34,561 nt of DNA. Source: Deferribacteres bacterium. GTDB lineage: Bacteria > Nitrospirota > Thermodesulfovibrionia > UBA6902. The position numbers and the translations under genes are program-made. Below the pieces are notes generated by a model. The model had not been told where the DNA came from. It saw nothing but the letters and a program-made list of their open reading frames with translations, and searched no databases. The stretch is from contig JAADFS010000192.1 in the NCBI GenBank assembly GCA_013152795.1, positions 1-34,561 of the forward strand. Direction: 5' to 3'. Below are positions 1 to 8,160 of the stretch, piece by piece (the stretch's first letter is position 1; each line of letters starts with the position of its first letter).

Positions 1-104
1 GGGAACGCCTTCTCAATAAGCAGGCTCCTGAGTCTCGCCCTCGCAGTATAAAGCCCTGCTGTCAGGCCAGCAGGGCCGCCGCCGATAATTACAACATCAT
101 ACAT
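1..104 (-). CDS. trxB: Thioredoxin reductase, N-terminal fragment (runs off window start)
   Basis: Reverse strand from an ATG at 104 reads [29 protein letters not shown], an FAD-binding GxGxxG N-terminus, next to trxA. Confidence 0.8.
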   Translation of the reverse strand, partial: MYDVVIIGGGPAGLTAGLYTARARLRSLLIEKAF

Positions 105-121
105 CAGATTATCCGGAACTG

Positions 122-448
122 TTAAAGCAGGGAATCTATCTTGGATTTGAGCTGGGCCTTGGGTACGGCTCCGACTATCTGGTCAGCCACCTTGCCGTCT
201 TTAAAAAACATGAGCGTCGGTATACCCCTGATATTATACCGGCTTGCAAGATCAGGATTCTCATCCGTGTTAACCTTTGCAAACAGCACCCTGCCCTCGT
301 ATTCCTTTGCAAGTTCTTCAACAACAGGAGAGACTATCTTGCACGGCCCGCACCATGTTGCCCAGAAGTCAACCATTACAAGATTCTGCGCCTTAAGAAC
401 CGTCTCCTCAAAATTATCGCTCGTAACACTTGCCACTGTCTCTGACAT
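122..448 (-). CDS. trxA: Thioredoxin
   Basis: 108 aa with [12 protein letters not shown] active site and cis-Pro GIPTLMFF. Confidence 0.97.
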   Translation of the reverse strand: MSETVASVTSDNFEETVLKAQNLVMVDFWATWCGPCKIVSPVVEELAKEYEGRVLFAKVNTDENPDLASRYNIRGIPTLMFFKDGKVADQIVGAVPKAQLKSKIDSLL

Positions 449-524
449 TATAAGATCCTCCTCTGCAATAAAAGTTTATAAATTATATTTCTTAAATAAT
501 GTCTTTGTCAATTTCCCGTGTCTC

Positions 525-2540
525 CTAAACCCCTGCTGTCTCCGATTCCTTCAGCCACAGGAGCCTTGAATGGTCGAGGACGGATCTGTTAAGCGCTTCG
601 ATTATATCTGCCGGGCCGGTGTCAAGACCCTGCTTTTCCTCGAACGGCCTGAATACAGGTTCAGCCTCTTCAGGGCCGCCCTTTGTTTTCGGGGTGATAT
701 CTTTTAAAGGCTCCCCGATTGCCTTTGAAAGATTGATAATGATATCACGGTGCTGCTTGGAAACGCCCAGAGGGTCGACAACCTTCCTGACGTCCTTAAC
801 CTTGCCCAGGTAGTTGATTATTGTGCCCTTTGATTCAAGGTATGTTGCGGCCGGCAGCACTATATCGGCCTGTTTTGCAAAATCCGTAAGGTAAGATGTC
901 TGGGCTATGATAAACTTTGCGCCGGGTCTCTTGGAGACAGGGATTTCCCCTACTGCATAAAGCACATCCATGTCACCGGAGATCATCTCCTTGTAGGTCT
1001 TCCCGTCCGCGGGCAGGCCTGCTGCGGCAATGCCCCTTGCATTGGCCTCATACGGCACTGCAACGACCTTGACATCGATCAGCAGCGAGATATTCCTTGA
1101 GGCACTGAAAAGGGACGGGGCGCAGAATATTGCGGGTGACCCCGCACCGGCCAGTATGGCGGCGGCCTTTTCAATATCTTCCGTTACCGCAAGACCTGAG
1201 ACAGCGGCCTCCAGTTCCTTGCCGCCTGTCTTCCCCTTGTCGATCAGGCCCCTTGCTATGTGCGCAAGCGTTGTCGCCTCCTCAGCCTTGATGCTTACTG
1301 TTGCTGCACGGCCTATCCTGATTTCCGCCGAGTTTATGACAATAAGTTTGGCGCCTCTTGAGACCCTCTTTCTTATGCCTGCATCAAGGGCCGGCAGTAC
1401 CCTGCTCCACTGCGAGGGGTCAAGTCCTGCAAGGACGATTGCATCCGTGCCGTCAAGATCAACGGTATCGGAGAGGTTCAGGGAATCGGCATCTGCATAA
1501 AGACTCGCTGTTGTATCCACATTGCCCGTCCGGATTACGTCAGAGGCGAATCTCGAAAGTGCAAGGGCATCCTGGTTGAGTATGCCCGCTGTGCTTATGA
1601 TCCCCGCACCGGCACCTGCCTGCTTTAATCTCTCGGCTGCGGTTTCCAGTGCATCTTTCCATGTGGTCTCCTGCAGCTCGCCGTTGACCCTTTTCATCGG
1701 GACAGTGACCCTTGCGTCCGACGTCACCGCGTCGAATCCGAACCTGCCGGTTGCGCATATGTATCTTTCAGCCGACCCGTCAGCCGCACCAGTGTTTATC
1801 TTTATGATTTCACCGTCTCTTTCACTGGCGATTATATCGCAGCCGCAGCCGCAGGAAAGACAGGCGGATGCGGTCTTCGTATATTCCCACTCCCTGCCCT
1901 TTCTCCACCTGCCGGCTTCAAGGAGGGCATTGACAGGGCATACGTCGATACAGCTCCCGCAGAAAGTGCAGTCGGATTTCTGCAGCGGCCTGTCCATGGC
2001 AGTGACAACCTTTGCACCGACTCCCCTTCCCATGAATTCAAGGACGCTCGTGCCCTGTTCCTTGCACACCCGCACACATCTTCCGCATATGATGCAGTAG
2101 TCAGGGTCTCTCCTGATAAACGGATTTTCCTCATCAACAGGGTATCCGAATTTCTTCCTGCTGAAGCTTGATTCCTTTATTCCAAAGTCATACGCATACT
2201 GCTGCAGAGTGCATGCACCGGCCTTTGTGCAGGTCATGCAGTCAAGCGGATGCATGGAGAGGATAAGGTCTATCACGAATTTCCTTATCTCCTCTAACTT
2301 TTCGGTTCTGGTGTTGACGACCATCCCTTCCTTTACCTTTGTGGTGCAGCCTATCAGCGGGGCCTTCATACCCTCCACCTCAACAAGACACATCCTGCAT
2401 GCGCCTATTCCCCTCATCCCCTTCAGGTAACAGAGGTTCGGAATGTGGATTCCCGCTGTCTCGGCAGCATCAATGAGATTGGTTCCCGCCGGAACACGCA
2501 CTGCCTTGCCATCTATTTTCAGAGTAACTTTTTTTGACAT
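525..2540 (-). CDS. NuoG/HydA-like iron-sulfur protein: 2Fe-2S ferredoxin, His/Cys cluster, 4Fe-4S motifs and a molybdopterin-oxidoreductase-like domain without an evident catalytic Cys/Sec
   Basis: 671 aa; CYLKGMRGIGACRMCLVEVEG (2Fe-2S), HPLDCMTCTKAGACTLQ, CIICGRCVRVC, CTFCGSCIDVC, CLSCGCGC. Confidence 0.88.
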   Translation of the reverse strand: MSKKVTLKIDGKAVRVPAGTNLIDAAETAGIHIPNLCYLKGMRGIGACRMCLVEVEGMKAPLIGCTTKVKEGMVVNTRTEKLEEIRKFVIDLILSMHPLDCMTCTKAGACTLQQYAYDFGIKESSFSRKKFGYPVDEENPFIRRDPDYCIICGRCVRVCKEQGTSVLEFMGRGVGAKVVTAMDRPLQKSDCTFCGSCIDVCPVNALLEAGRWRKGREWEYTKTASACLSCGCGCDIIASERDGEIIKINTGAADGSAERYICATGRFGFDAVTSDARVTVPMKRVNGELQETTWKDALETAAERLKQAGAGAGIISTAGILNQDALALSRFASDVIRTGNVDTTASLYADADSLNLSDTVDLDGTDAIVLAGLDPSQWSRVLPALDAGIRKRVSRGAKLIVINSAEIRIGRAATVSIKAEEATTLAHIARGLIDKGKTGGKELEAAVSGLAVTEDIEKAAAILAGAGSPAIFCAPSLFSASRNISLLIDVKVVAVPYEANARGIAAAGLPADGKTYKEMISGDMDVLYAVGEIPVSKRPGAKFIIAQTSYLTDFAKQADIVLPAATYLESKGTIINYLGKVKDVRKVVDPLGVSKQHRDIIINLSKAIGEPLKDITPKTKGGPEEAEPVFRPFEEKQGLDTGPADIIEALNRSVLDHSRLLWLKESETAGV

Positions 2541-2630
2541 CTGCTCCTCCTGTCTATCATATCCGGAAACAGGGAGACCCCCGCCGCCGTTTCGAAATTT
2601 ATTTTAAGGGCGTATTGCGATACACCCCTG

Positions 2631-3230
2631 CTATGTTCCAACTGTTTCAGCCTCTTTGACTTTTGCATCAACAACTGCAATAGCCTTTTCCGGACACGCC
2701 GGGACGCATTCGCCGCACTTGACGCATTTGGTCTGCCTGATCTCAAACGGCTGGTACCCGCTGATAAACGCCCGTCTCTTTTCGCCATAGATAGCGCCGT
2801 ATTTGCAGGCCGTCAGGCATTCGCCGCACATGGTGCACTTCGCAGTGATAATCGTGTATTCAATGTAGGCCCCGCATGTCCGCTCCGGACAAATGCCTTC
2901 GACATGCCTGTCGAAGTCTCCTGTATCGAGCCACTGAAGCATAAACCGTGCAGTATCTTTTCCCTTTTTACACATGGAGCCGTCCAGCATATCAGAGGCG
3001 ATCCTTCGGAGTTTGGACAGATCCTCCTCCGCGGCCTTCCCCTCAATCATATTATTCAGAATCACCCTTGCCTCATAGCTCCCCATGGAGCAGGGAAAGC
3101 ACTTGCCGCACATCGGCCCGGCGAGGAATTCCGTCATATAGAAAAGTGCCCTTTCCAAAGGGCATTTCTTTTCATCCGCCGCCTTTTTGATGTCGTCTGT
3201 CTTTATGAGTCTCTTATCTGTCATGGCCAA
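2631..3230 (-). CDS. Stand-alone NuoF C-terminal iron-sulfur-like domain plus two 4Fe-4S ferredoxin motifs
   Basis: 199 aa; GPMCGKCFPCSMGSYEA...SMCKKGKDTA resembles the NuoF 4Fe-4S site; CTMCGECLTACKYGA and CVKCGECVPACPEKA. Confidence 0.85.
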   Translation of the reverse strand: MAMTDKRLIKTDDIKKAADEKKCPLERALFYMTEFLAGPMCGKCFPCSMGSYEARVILNNMIEGKAAEEDLSKLRRIASDMLDGSMCKKGKDTARFMLQWLDTGDFDRHVEGICPERTCGAYIEYTIITAKCTMCGECLTACKYGAIYGEKRRAFISGYQPFEIRQTKCVKCGECVPACPEKAIAVVDAKVKEAETVGT

Positions 3231-3233
3231 ACC

Positions 3234-5573
3234 TCAGTATATCGCCTCTGCCATGTAGATAATCTCCGGCAGGACGTGGGCAACCAGGTCTCTGTAAGTG
3301 ACCATTCCTATGAGCCTGCCCTTTTCAACAATCGGCAGATGGCGTATCTTTTCTTTTGAGACAACCTGGATTGCGGCATTGATCTCTGTTGAAGGTTCAA
3401 ATGTTATGATCTTCGTGGTCATTAAATTCCCGATGGGCTCTGCCTTCAGGTCAACATTCTTGTGGACATAGCGGACTACGTCCCTTTCGGTAAAAATACC
3501 GGCTATTTTCCCTTCTTCGTCAACCACTATCACGTCGCTTATATTCTTCTCAGCCATAAGCCTTACGGCTGCATCCGCAGTCTGGTCCCGGGTAACGGTG
3601 GTCAACTCATCGGGTTTTTTCTTTAAGATATCTCTAAGGACCATTCTCGCCCTCCTGTCTATAAGTTCTATTGTTTCCGTAGGCACCTTGAATTCTTCCT
3701 CAAGTATTACATGCCTCTGTTTCTTTATCATAACGGCATTGATCGGACATGCATTATAACAGGCCATGCACTGTGTGCAGGCATTGCGGTCGATTATATA
3801 TCTCTTTCTCGTCTCGGTAACCGCATTGAACGCGCAGGCCTCTTTGCACAGTCCGCACCTGATGCACGCCGCCTGATCGATGACGAATGCCCCCATGCCG
3901 GTGCATGCCTTTGCACGGCAGTACTTTTCATAGACATGCTCTTCATACTCCTCCCTGAAATACTTGATCGTGCTCAGCACAGGGTTGGGCGCGCTCTGGC
4001 CGAGACCGCAGAGTGAGGCCTTCTGGATGTACTGACCGAGCTCCACGAGCCTGCGGATGTCGCCCTGTTCACCCCTGCCCGATGTGATCCTGTCGAGTAT
4101 CTGGAGCATCTGGTAGGTACCTATTCTGCACGGCGGGCATTTGCCGCAGGATTCGGACTGTGTAAATGAGAGGAAGAACTTGGCCACATCAACCATACAT
4201 GTATCTTCATCCATCACCACCATTCCGCCCGAGCCCATCATGGAGCCCACGGATGCAAGGGAATCAAAGTCTATCGGCAGGTCAAGGTGTTCGGCAGGTA
4301 TACAGCCGCCTGAAGGGCCGCCCGTCTGCACGGCCTTGAACTTCTTATCACCGAGCATACCGCCGCCGATGTCAAATATTATCTCCCTCAGGGTCATGCC
4401 CATGGGTACCTCGACCAAGCCGGTGTTCTTGACCTTGCCGGTAAGTGCAAACACCTTGGTACCGGGTGATGTCTTGGTTCCGATGGACGTGAAGTAGTCG
4501 GAGCCCTTTTCAACGATCACGGGGACGCACGCATAGGTTTCAATGTTGTTGAGATTGCTCGGATAGCCCCACGGGCCGCCCCCTGGTTGTGAAAGCCTCG
4601 GCGGCCTGGGCCTCGGGAAACCCCTCTCACCTTCGATGGAGGCAACAAGGGCCGTGGACTCACCGCATACGAACGCCCCTGCGCCTTCCCTTATATCCAC
4701 TGTAAAACTGAAGTCCGTGCCGAGGATGTTTTTCCCGAGCAGCCCCAGTTCTTCGGCCTGTTTTATTGCTATCCTGAGGTTCTGAACCGCCAGGGGGTAT
4801 TCATGCCTGACATATATAAATCCGTACTGCGCGCCTATTGCATATGCACACAGCGCCATTCCCTCAAGGAGGCTGTGGGGGTCGCCCTCCATAATAGACC
4901 TGTCCATGAATGCGCCCGGGTCGCCTTCGTCACCGTTTGCGATCACAAACTTGATATCCCCCGGCGCCGACTTGGTATGGGCCCATTTCTTGCCTGCAGG
5001 GAATCCTGCGCCGCCCCTTCCCCTGAGATTCGCCCTGTCGACTTCCTGAAGAACCAGATCAGGTGTCATTAAGGCCAGGGCCTTTTCCAGCGCGGCGTAT
5101 CCCCCGACCGCGAGGTAATGATTAATATTGCACGGGTCGATCACCCCGTTGTTTCTCAGGGCGATCCTTATCTGTTTCTTATAAAACGGGATATCCGTCA
5201 TAACGGGTATGGGCTCGCTGAGGATGCCGTCACGGTAAAGGCCCTGCCTGTAGGGCATGTTGCCCAGCATGGAATAGCTCATGATGGAAGATACATTTTC
5301 GGGCCTGGTCCTCTGGTAGAAGATGTTCATGGGTTCCACCTTGAGCACCGGACCTTTCTGGCATATCCCCTGGCAGCCTGTCCTGACTATCTCCACCTCA
5401 ACGCCGCTGTCCGCCGCCTCTTTTTTAAACGCATCTATCACCTTGTGGGCGCCCGTTGCAGTGCATGCAGTTCCACAGCATACCCTCGCCCTGAGGGCGT
5501 CGGGCTTGAATGTGGTATCTTTCAGGCGCTCTCTGAACTCGTAAAGCTCTTTTGGACTGTTAAGTTTCTTCAT
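3234..5573 (-). CDS. NuoF/HydB-like NADH-binding flavoprotein: Trx-like 2Fe-2S, FMN/NADH domain, SLBB, 4Fe-4S, 2x ferredoxin, C-terminal CBS pair
   Basis: 779 aa; NLRGRGGAGFPAGKKW, NGDEGDPGAFMDR, ESCGKCPPCRIGT, CIRCGLCKEAC, CTQCMACYNACP, and a CBS tandem from about residue 655. Confidence 0.92.
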   Translation of the reverse strand: MKKLNSPKELYEFRERLKDTTFKPDALRARVCCGTACTATGAHKVIDAFKKEAADSGVEVEIVRTGCQGICQKGPVLKVEPMNIFYQRTRPENVSSIMSYSMLGNMPYRQGLYRDGILSEPIPVMTDIPFYKKQIRIALRNNGVIDPCNINHYLAVGGYAALEKALALMTPDLVLQEVDRANLRGRGGAGFPAGKKWAHTKSAPGDIKFVIANGDEGDPGAFMDRSIMEGDPHSLLEGMALCAYAIGAQYGFIYVRHEYPLAVQNLRIAIKQAEELGLLGKNILGTDFSFTVDIREGAGAFVCGESTALVASIEGERGFPRPRPPRLSQPGGGPWGYPSNLNNIETYACVPVIVEKGSDYFTSIGTKTSPGTKVFALTGKVKNTGLVEVPMGMTLREIIFDIGGGMLGDKKFKAVQTGGPSGGCIPAEHLDLPIDFDSLASVGSMMGSGGMVVMDEDTCMVDVAKFFLSFTQSESCGKCPPCRIGTYQMLQILDRITSGRGEQGDIRRLVELGQYIQKASLCGLGQSAPNPVLSTIKYFREEYEEHVYEKYCRAKACTGMGAFVIDQAACIRCGLCKEACAFNAVTETRKRYIIDRNACTQCMACYNACPINAVMIKKQRHVILEEEFKVPTETIELIDRRARMVLRDILKKKPDELTTVTRDQTADAAVRLMAEKNISDVIVVDEEGKIAGIFTERDVVRYVHKNVDLKAEPIGNLMTTKIITFEPSTEINAAIQVVSKEKIRHLPIVEKGRLIGMVTYRDLVAHVLPEIIYMAEAIY

Positions 5574-5607
5574 ATCTTCACCTTAATTAATATTTAATGT
5601 AATTAAG

Positions 5608-6090
5608 CTATCCGTCGCCGCTTTTAATATCCTCGACTATCTCATCAAGCCTTTTCATGTCTATTTCACCGACGATGCTCTCATTGACCGTCGCCACCGG
5701 TGCAAGGCCGCAGCAGCCGATGCATCCCACGGTCTCAAGGGTCATCGCAAGATCAGGCGTTGTCTCTCCTTCATCTATCTTGAACTCATCCTTGATCCTG
5801 TCGAGAACTTTATCCGCCCCCCTTACATGGCAGGCGGTGCCCGTGCAGACGCGTACTATCTTCCTGCCCCGCGGCGTGAAATAGAACTGTTTGTAAAACG
5901 TCGCTGTGCTGTAAACATCTGACAGCGGTATATCCAGCTTTTTAGATAACCTTATCAGGTCTTCCTCCGGCAGATAATTGCGTTCCTTCTGTATCTGCTG
6001 GAAGGCATGTATGAGGATGCCCCTTTTCTTCTGTGTATCGGTCAGAATATCGCCGACATGTCCTATGACTTCATCAACCTTGAGATTCAC
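5608..6090 (-). CDS. NuoE/HydC-like 2Fe-2S thioredoxin-fold subunit
   Basis: C..C...C..C pattern (CTGTACHVRGA...CIGCCGLAPV). The supplied ORF starts at 6111, but a GTG at 6088-6090 with GGGAGG 5 nt upstream looks like a better start. Confidence 0.88.
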   Translation of the reverse strand: MNLKVDEVIGHVGDILTDTQKKRGILIHAFQQIQKERNYLPEEDLIRLSKKLDIPLSDVYSTATFYKQFYFTPRGRKIVRVCTGTACHVRGADKVLDRIKDEFKIDEGETTPDLAMTLETVGCIGCCGLAPVATVNESIVGEIDMKRLDEIVEDIKSGDG

Positions 6091-8086
6091 TGATACCTCC
6101 CACTCCGGCATGGGCTGCGCCGGCTGCTGATCTTTCCAGTTCCCTCCTGGCAGCCATGTCCATAAGGACCCTTTCGGCGCCGAACTTTCCGGGTTCGTAT
6201 TTTCTCAATTTGAGCCTCTCCCTCGCCTTGTCTATGTAGTCAAGTGTCATCGCAAGAATCTTTTCAGGATCCGGCTCGAAATGAAGCGCTCCCATGTAGC
6301 GCTCAAACCATACTTCGGTCATGATCCTTTCAACTTCCTTGCTCGCTCCGACCGGTGACTCCCCGCCCATGATTACGGGAACACCGGATGCCGCGAAATA
6401 TGTACCGATTGCAATGGCCTTCTCGGACATCCACTCCGGAGCGATTCCAACGGCAGGCATTCCGCCGATCTCATCGGACAGGCCCCCTTCATGCGCCATG
6501 GCCGTTGCTATCGTGAGTATCCTCGAGTTGTCTACGCACGCGCCGAGGTGAAGGATGGGCGGGATTCCGATTGCCTCACAGACCTCCCTGAGGCCTGGGC
6601 CGGCATTTTCAAGCGCCATCTCGGGCGTTAAATATCCGGCGGTCCCGCATGCTGCAGAGCCGCAGCCGGTTGAGACGATGAGAACGTCATTTTTTATAAG
6701 CTCGGTTGCAAGGTATTTGTGAATGCTTGTGGCCTGCACCCTCGGGTTGTCGCATCCTACCAGCCCGACCACGCCCCGGATCCTTCCGGCCATGATGGCG
6801 TCATTCAAAGGCCTGAAGGATGCACGCCATTTTCCGCCCTGCATGTATTCGATATACTCATGGGAGAAACCTGCTATCAGCGGCGTCTTGCGGGTGATAT
6901 GGCTTCCCTCGCTTGTCCTGTTCGGGAAATTGTCTATGGCCATTCTTATAATCTTCTCCGCCGTCTCCCTTGCATGGTGCTCGTCGTATTCAACGTGGAC
7001 TGCCCCGGGTATCTTGGCCTTGGGGCTGGTGGTGATGATCTTTGTATGGAATTTCTCCGACAGCTTGGCGATGGCAGGCATGATGCACTGCACATCAACC
7101 GTCATGGCGTCGATCAGACCAGTCATAATACCCAGTTCCTGGTTTGTAAACCCGCCGGCAGTGGGTATCCCGTGCCTCATGAGGACCTCGTTTGCAGTGC
7201 AGCACATGCCGCCGAGATTGATGCCCTTCGCCCCCTTGGATTTTGCGTATTCAATCATCTCCGGCGAGGATGCCACATCAACGATTATCTCGGCAAGGGT
7301 GGGCTCGTGGCCGTGGACGATGAGGTTGACCTCGTCCTCCTTGAATATGCCGAAGCTGGATTCGGCCCTGAGGGGTTTGGGTGTTCCGAAGAGGATGTCC
7401 GTGATGTCCGTGGAGATCATGCAGCCGCCCCAGCCGTCCGCCAGTGCGGTCCTTAATCCCTGTGCCAGCAGGTGATCGGCCTCGTGGTCCACACCCACAC
7501 TTGTCCGGTGCATGGCCTCCACCACCTCCCTGTCTATGCCGCGCGGGGCAATCCCCCATTTCCTCCATCTCTCCTGCGTCTTCTCGGGAGCCCTTTTGTT
7601 GTAATTCAGTTCCCCTGTCTGGCGCCCGAAATCCTCAAGGAATTTAAGGGCGACATCTTTTGCAACATCATTGACAGGCCTGCCCTCGAATTCTATTCCG
7701 AGTATACCGGCAACCTTGTACAGTTTTTTGACGTCGGTTATCTTGAAGTCCTTTGCCGTACCCTCGGCGGCCGCCAGGAGGGTCATGGCCATGTCTCTTG
7801 CGTGATCAGAGTGGGCGGCGGTGCCTGCCGCTATCATCCTTACGAGGTTTCTTGCAGCCACCGTGGCAAGCGATGCGCCGCATACCCCTGCCGCCTTTTC
7901 CTCGGCGTTCCGGCCCACGAGCCTGCACGGGCCCATATGGCATACCCTGCAGCAGGCCCCGGTCTCGCCTATGGGGCACTGCTTCAGTTTCTCCGCACGC
8001 TCAAAGCATGTCTCAAGATGGTGGGACTCACCCCATTCTATTATCTCTTCTGCTGATGTGCTTGCGCTTTTTGTCACTTTATCCAT
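6074..8086 (-). CDS. cooS: Anaerobic carbon-monoxide dehydrogenase catalytic subunit
   Basis: 670 aa; CPIGETGACCRVCHMGPCRL (B/D cluster ligands), GGMCCTANEVLMRHG, GCGSAACGTAGYLTPE, HLGACVDNSRI. Confidence 0.97.
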   Translation of the reverse strand: MDKVTKSASTSAEEIIEWGESHHLETCFERAEKLKQCPIGETGACCRVCHMGPCRLVGRNAEEKAAGVCGASLATVAARNLVRMIAAGTAAHSDHARDMAMTLLAAAEGTAKDFKITDVKKLYKVAGILGIEFEGRPVNDVAKDVALKFLEDFGRQTGELNYNKRAPEKTQERWRKWGIAPRGIDREVVEAMHRTSVGVDHEADHLLAQGLRTALADGWGGCMISTDITDILFGTPKPLRAESSFGIFKEDEVNLIVHGHEPTLAEIIVDVASSPEMIEYAKSKGAKGINLGGMCCTANEVLMRHGIPTAGGFTNQELGIMTGLIDAMTVDVQCIMPAIAKLSEKFHTKIITTSPKAKIPGAVHVEYDEHHARETAEKIIRMAIDNFPNRTSEGSHITRKTPLIAGFSHEYIEYMQGGKWRASFRPLNDAIMAGRIRGVVGLVGCDNPRVQATSIHKYLATELIKNDVLIVSTGCGSAACGTAGYLTPEMALENAGPGLREVCEAIGIPPILHLGACVDNSRILTIATAMAHEGGLSDEIGGMPAVGIAPEWMSEKAIAIGTYFAASGVPVIMGGESPVGASKEVERIMTEVWFERYMGALHFEPDPEKILAMTLDYIDKARERLKLRKYEPGKFGAERVLMDMAARRELERSAAGAAHAGVGGISESQG

Positions 8087-8160
8087 ATATCCTCCATAAT
8101 TCGTGAATCGTGTCCGGTCGGCGTGTCCGTAAAAATGCTCAACTCAGACGGACAACCTCT

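Noticed and set aside
525-2540. NuoG-like protein considered as a selenocysteine formate dehydrogenase
   Set aside because: No in-frame TGA needed and no catalytic Cys at the expected position; more like an electron-transfer NuoG/HydA-type subunit.
6719-7475. Plus-strand ORFs of 245 and 250 aa opposite cooS
   Set aside because: Overlapping antisense frames inside a strongly conserved CODH gene with no domain signal.
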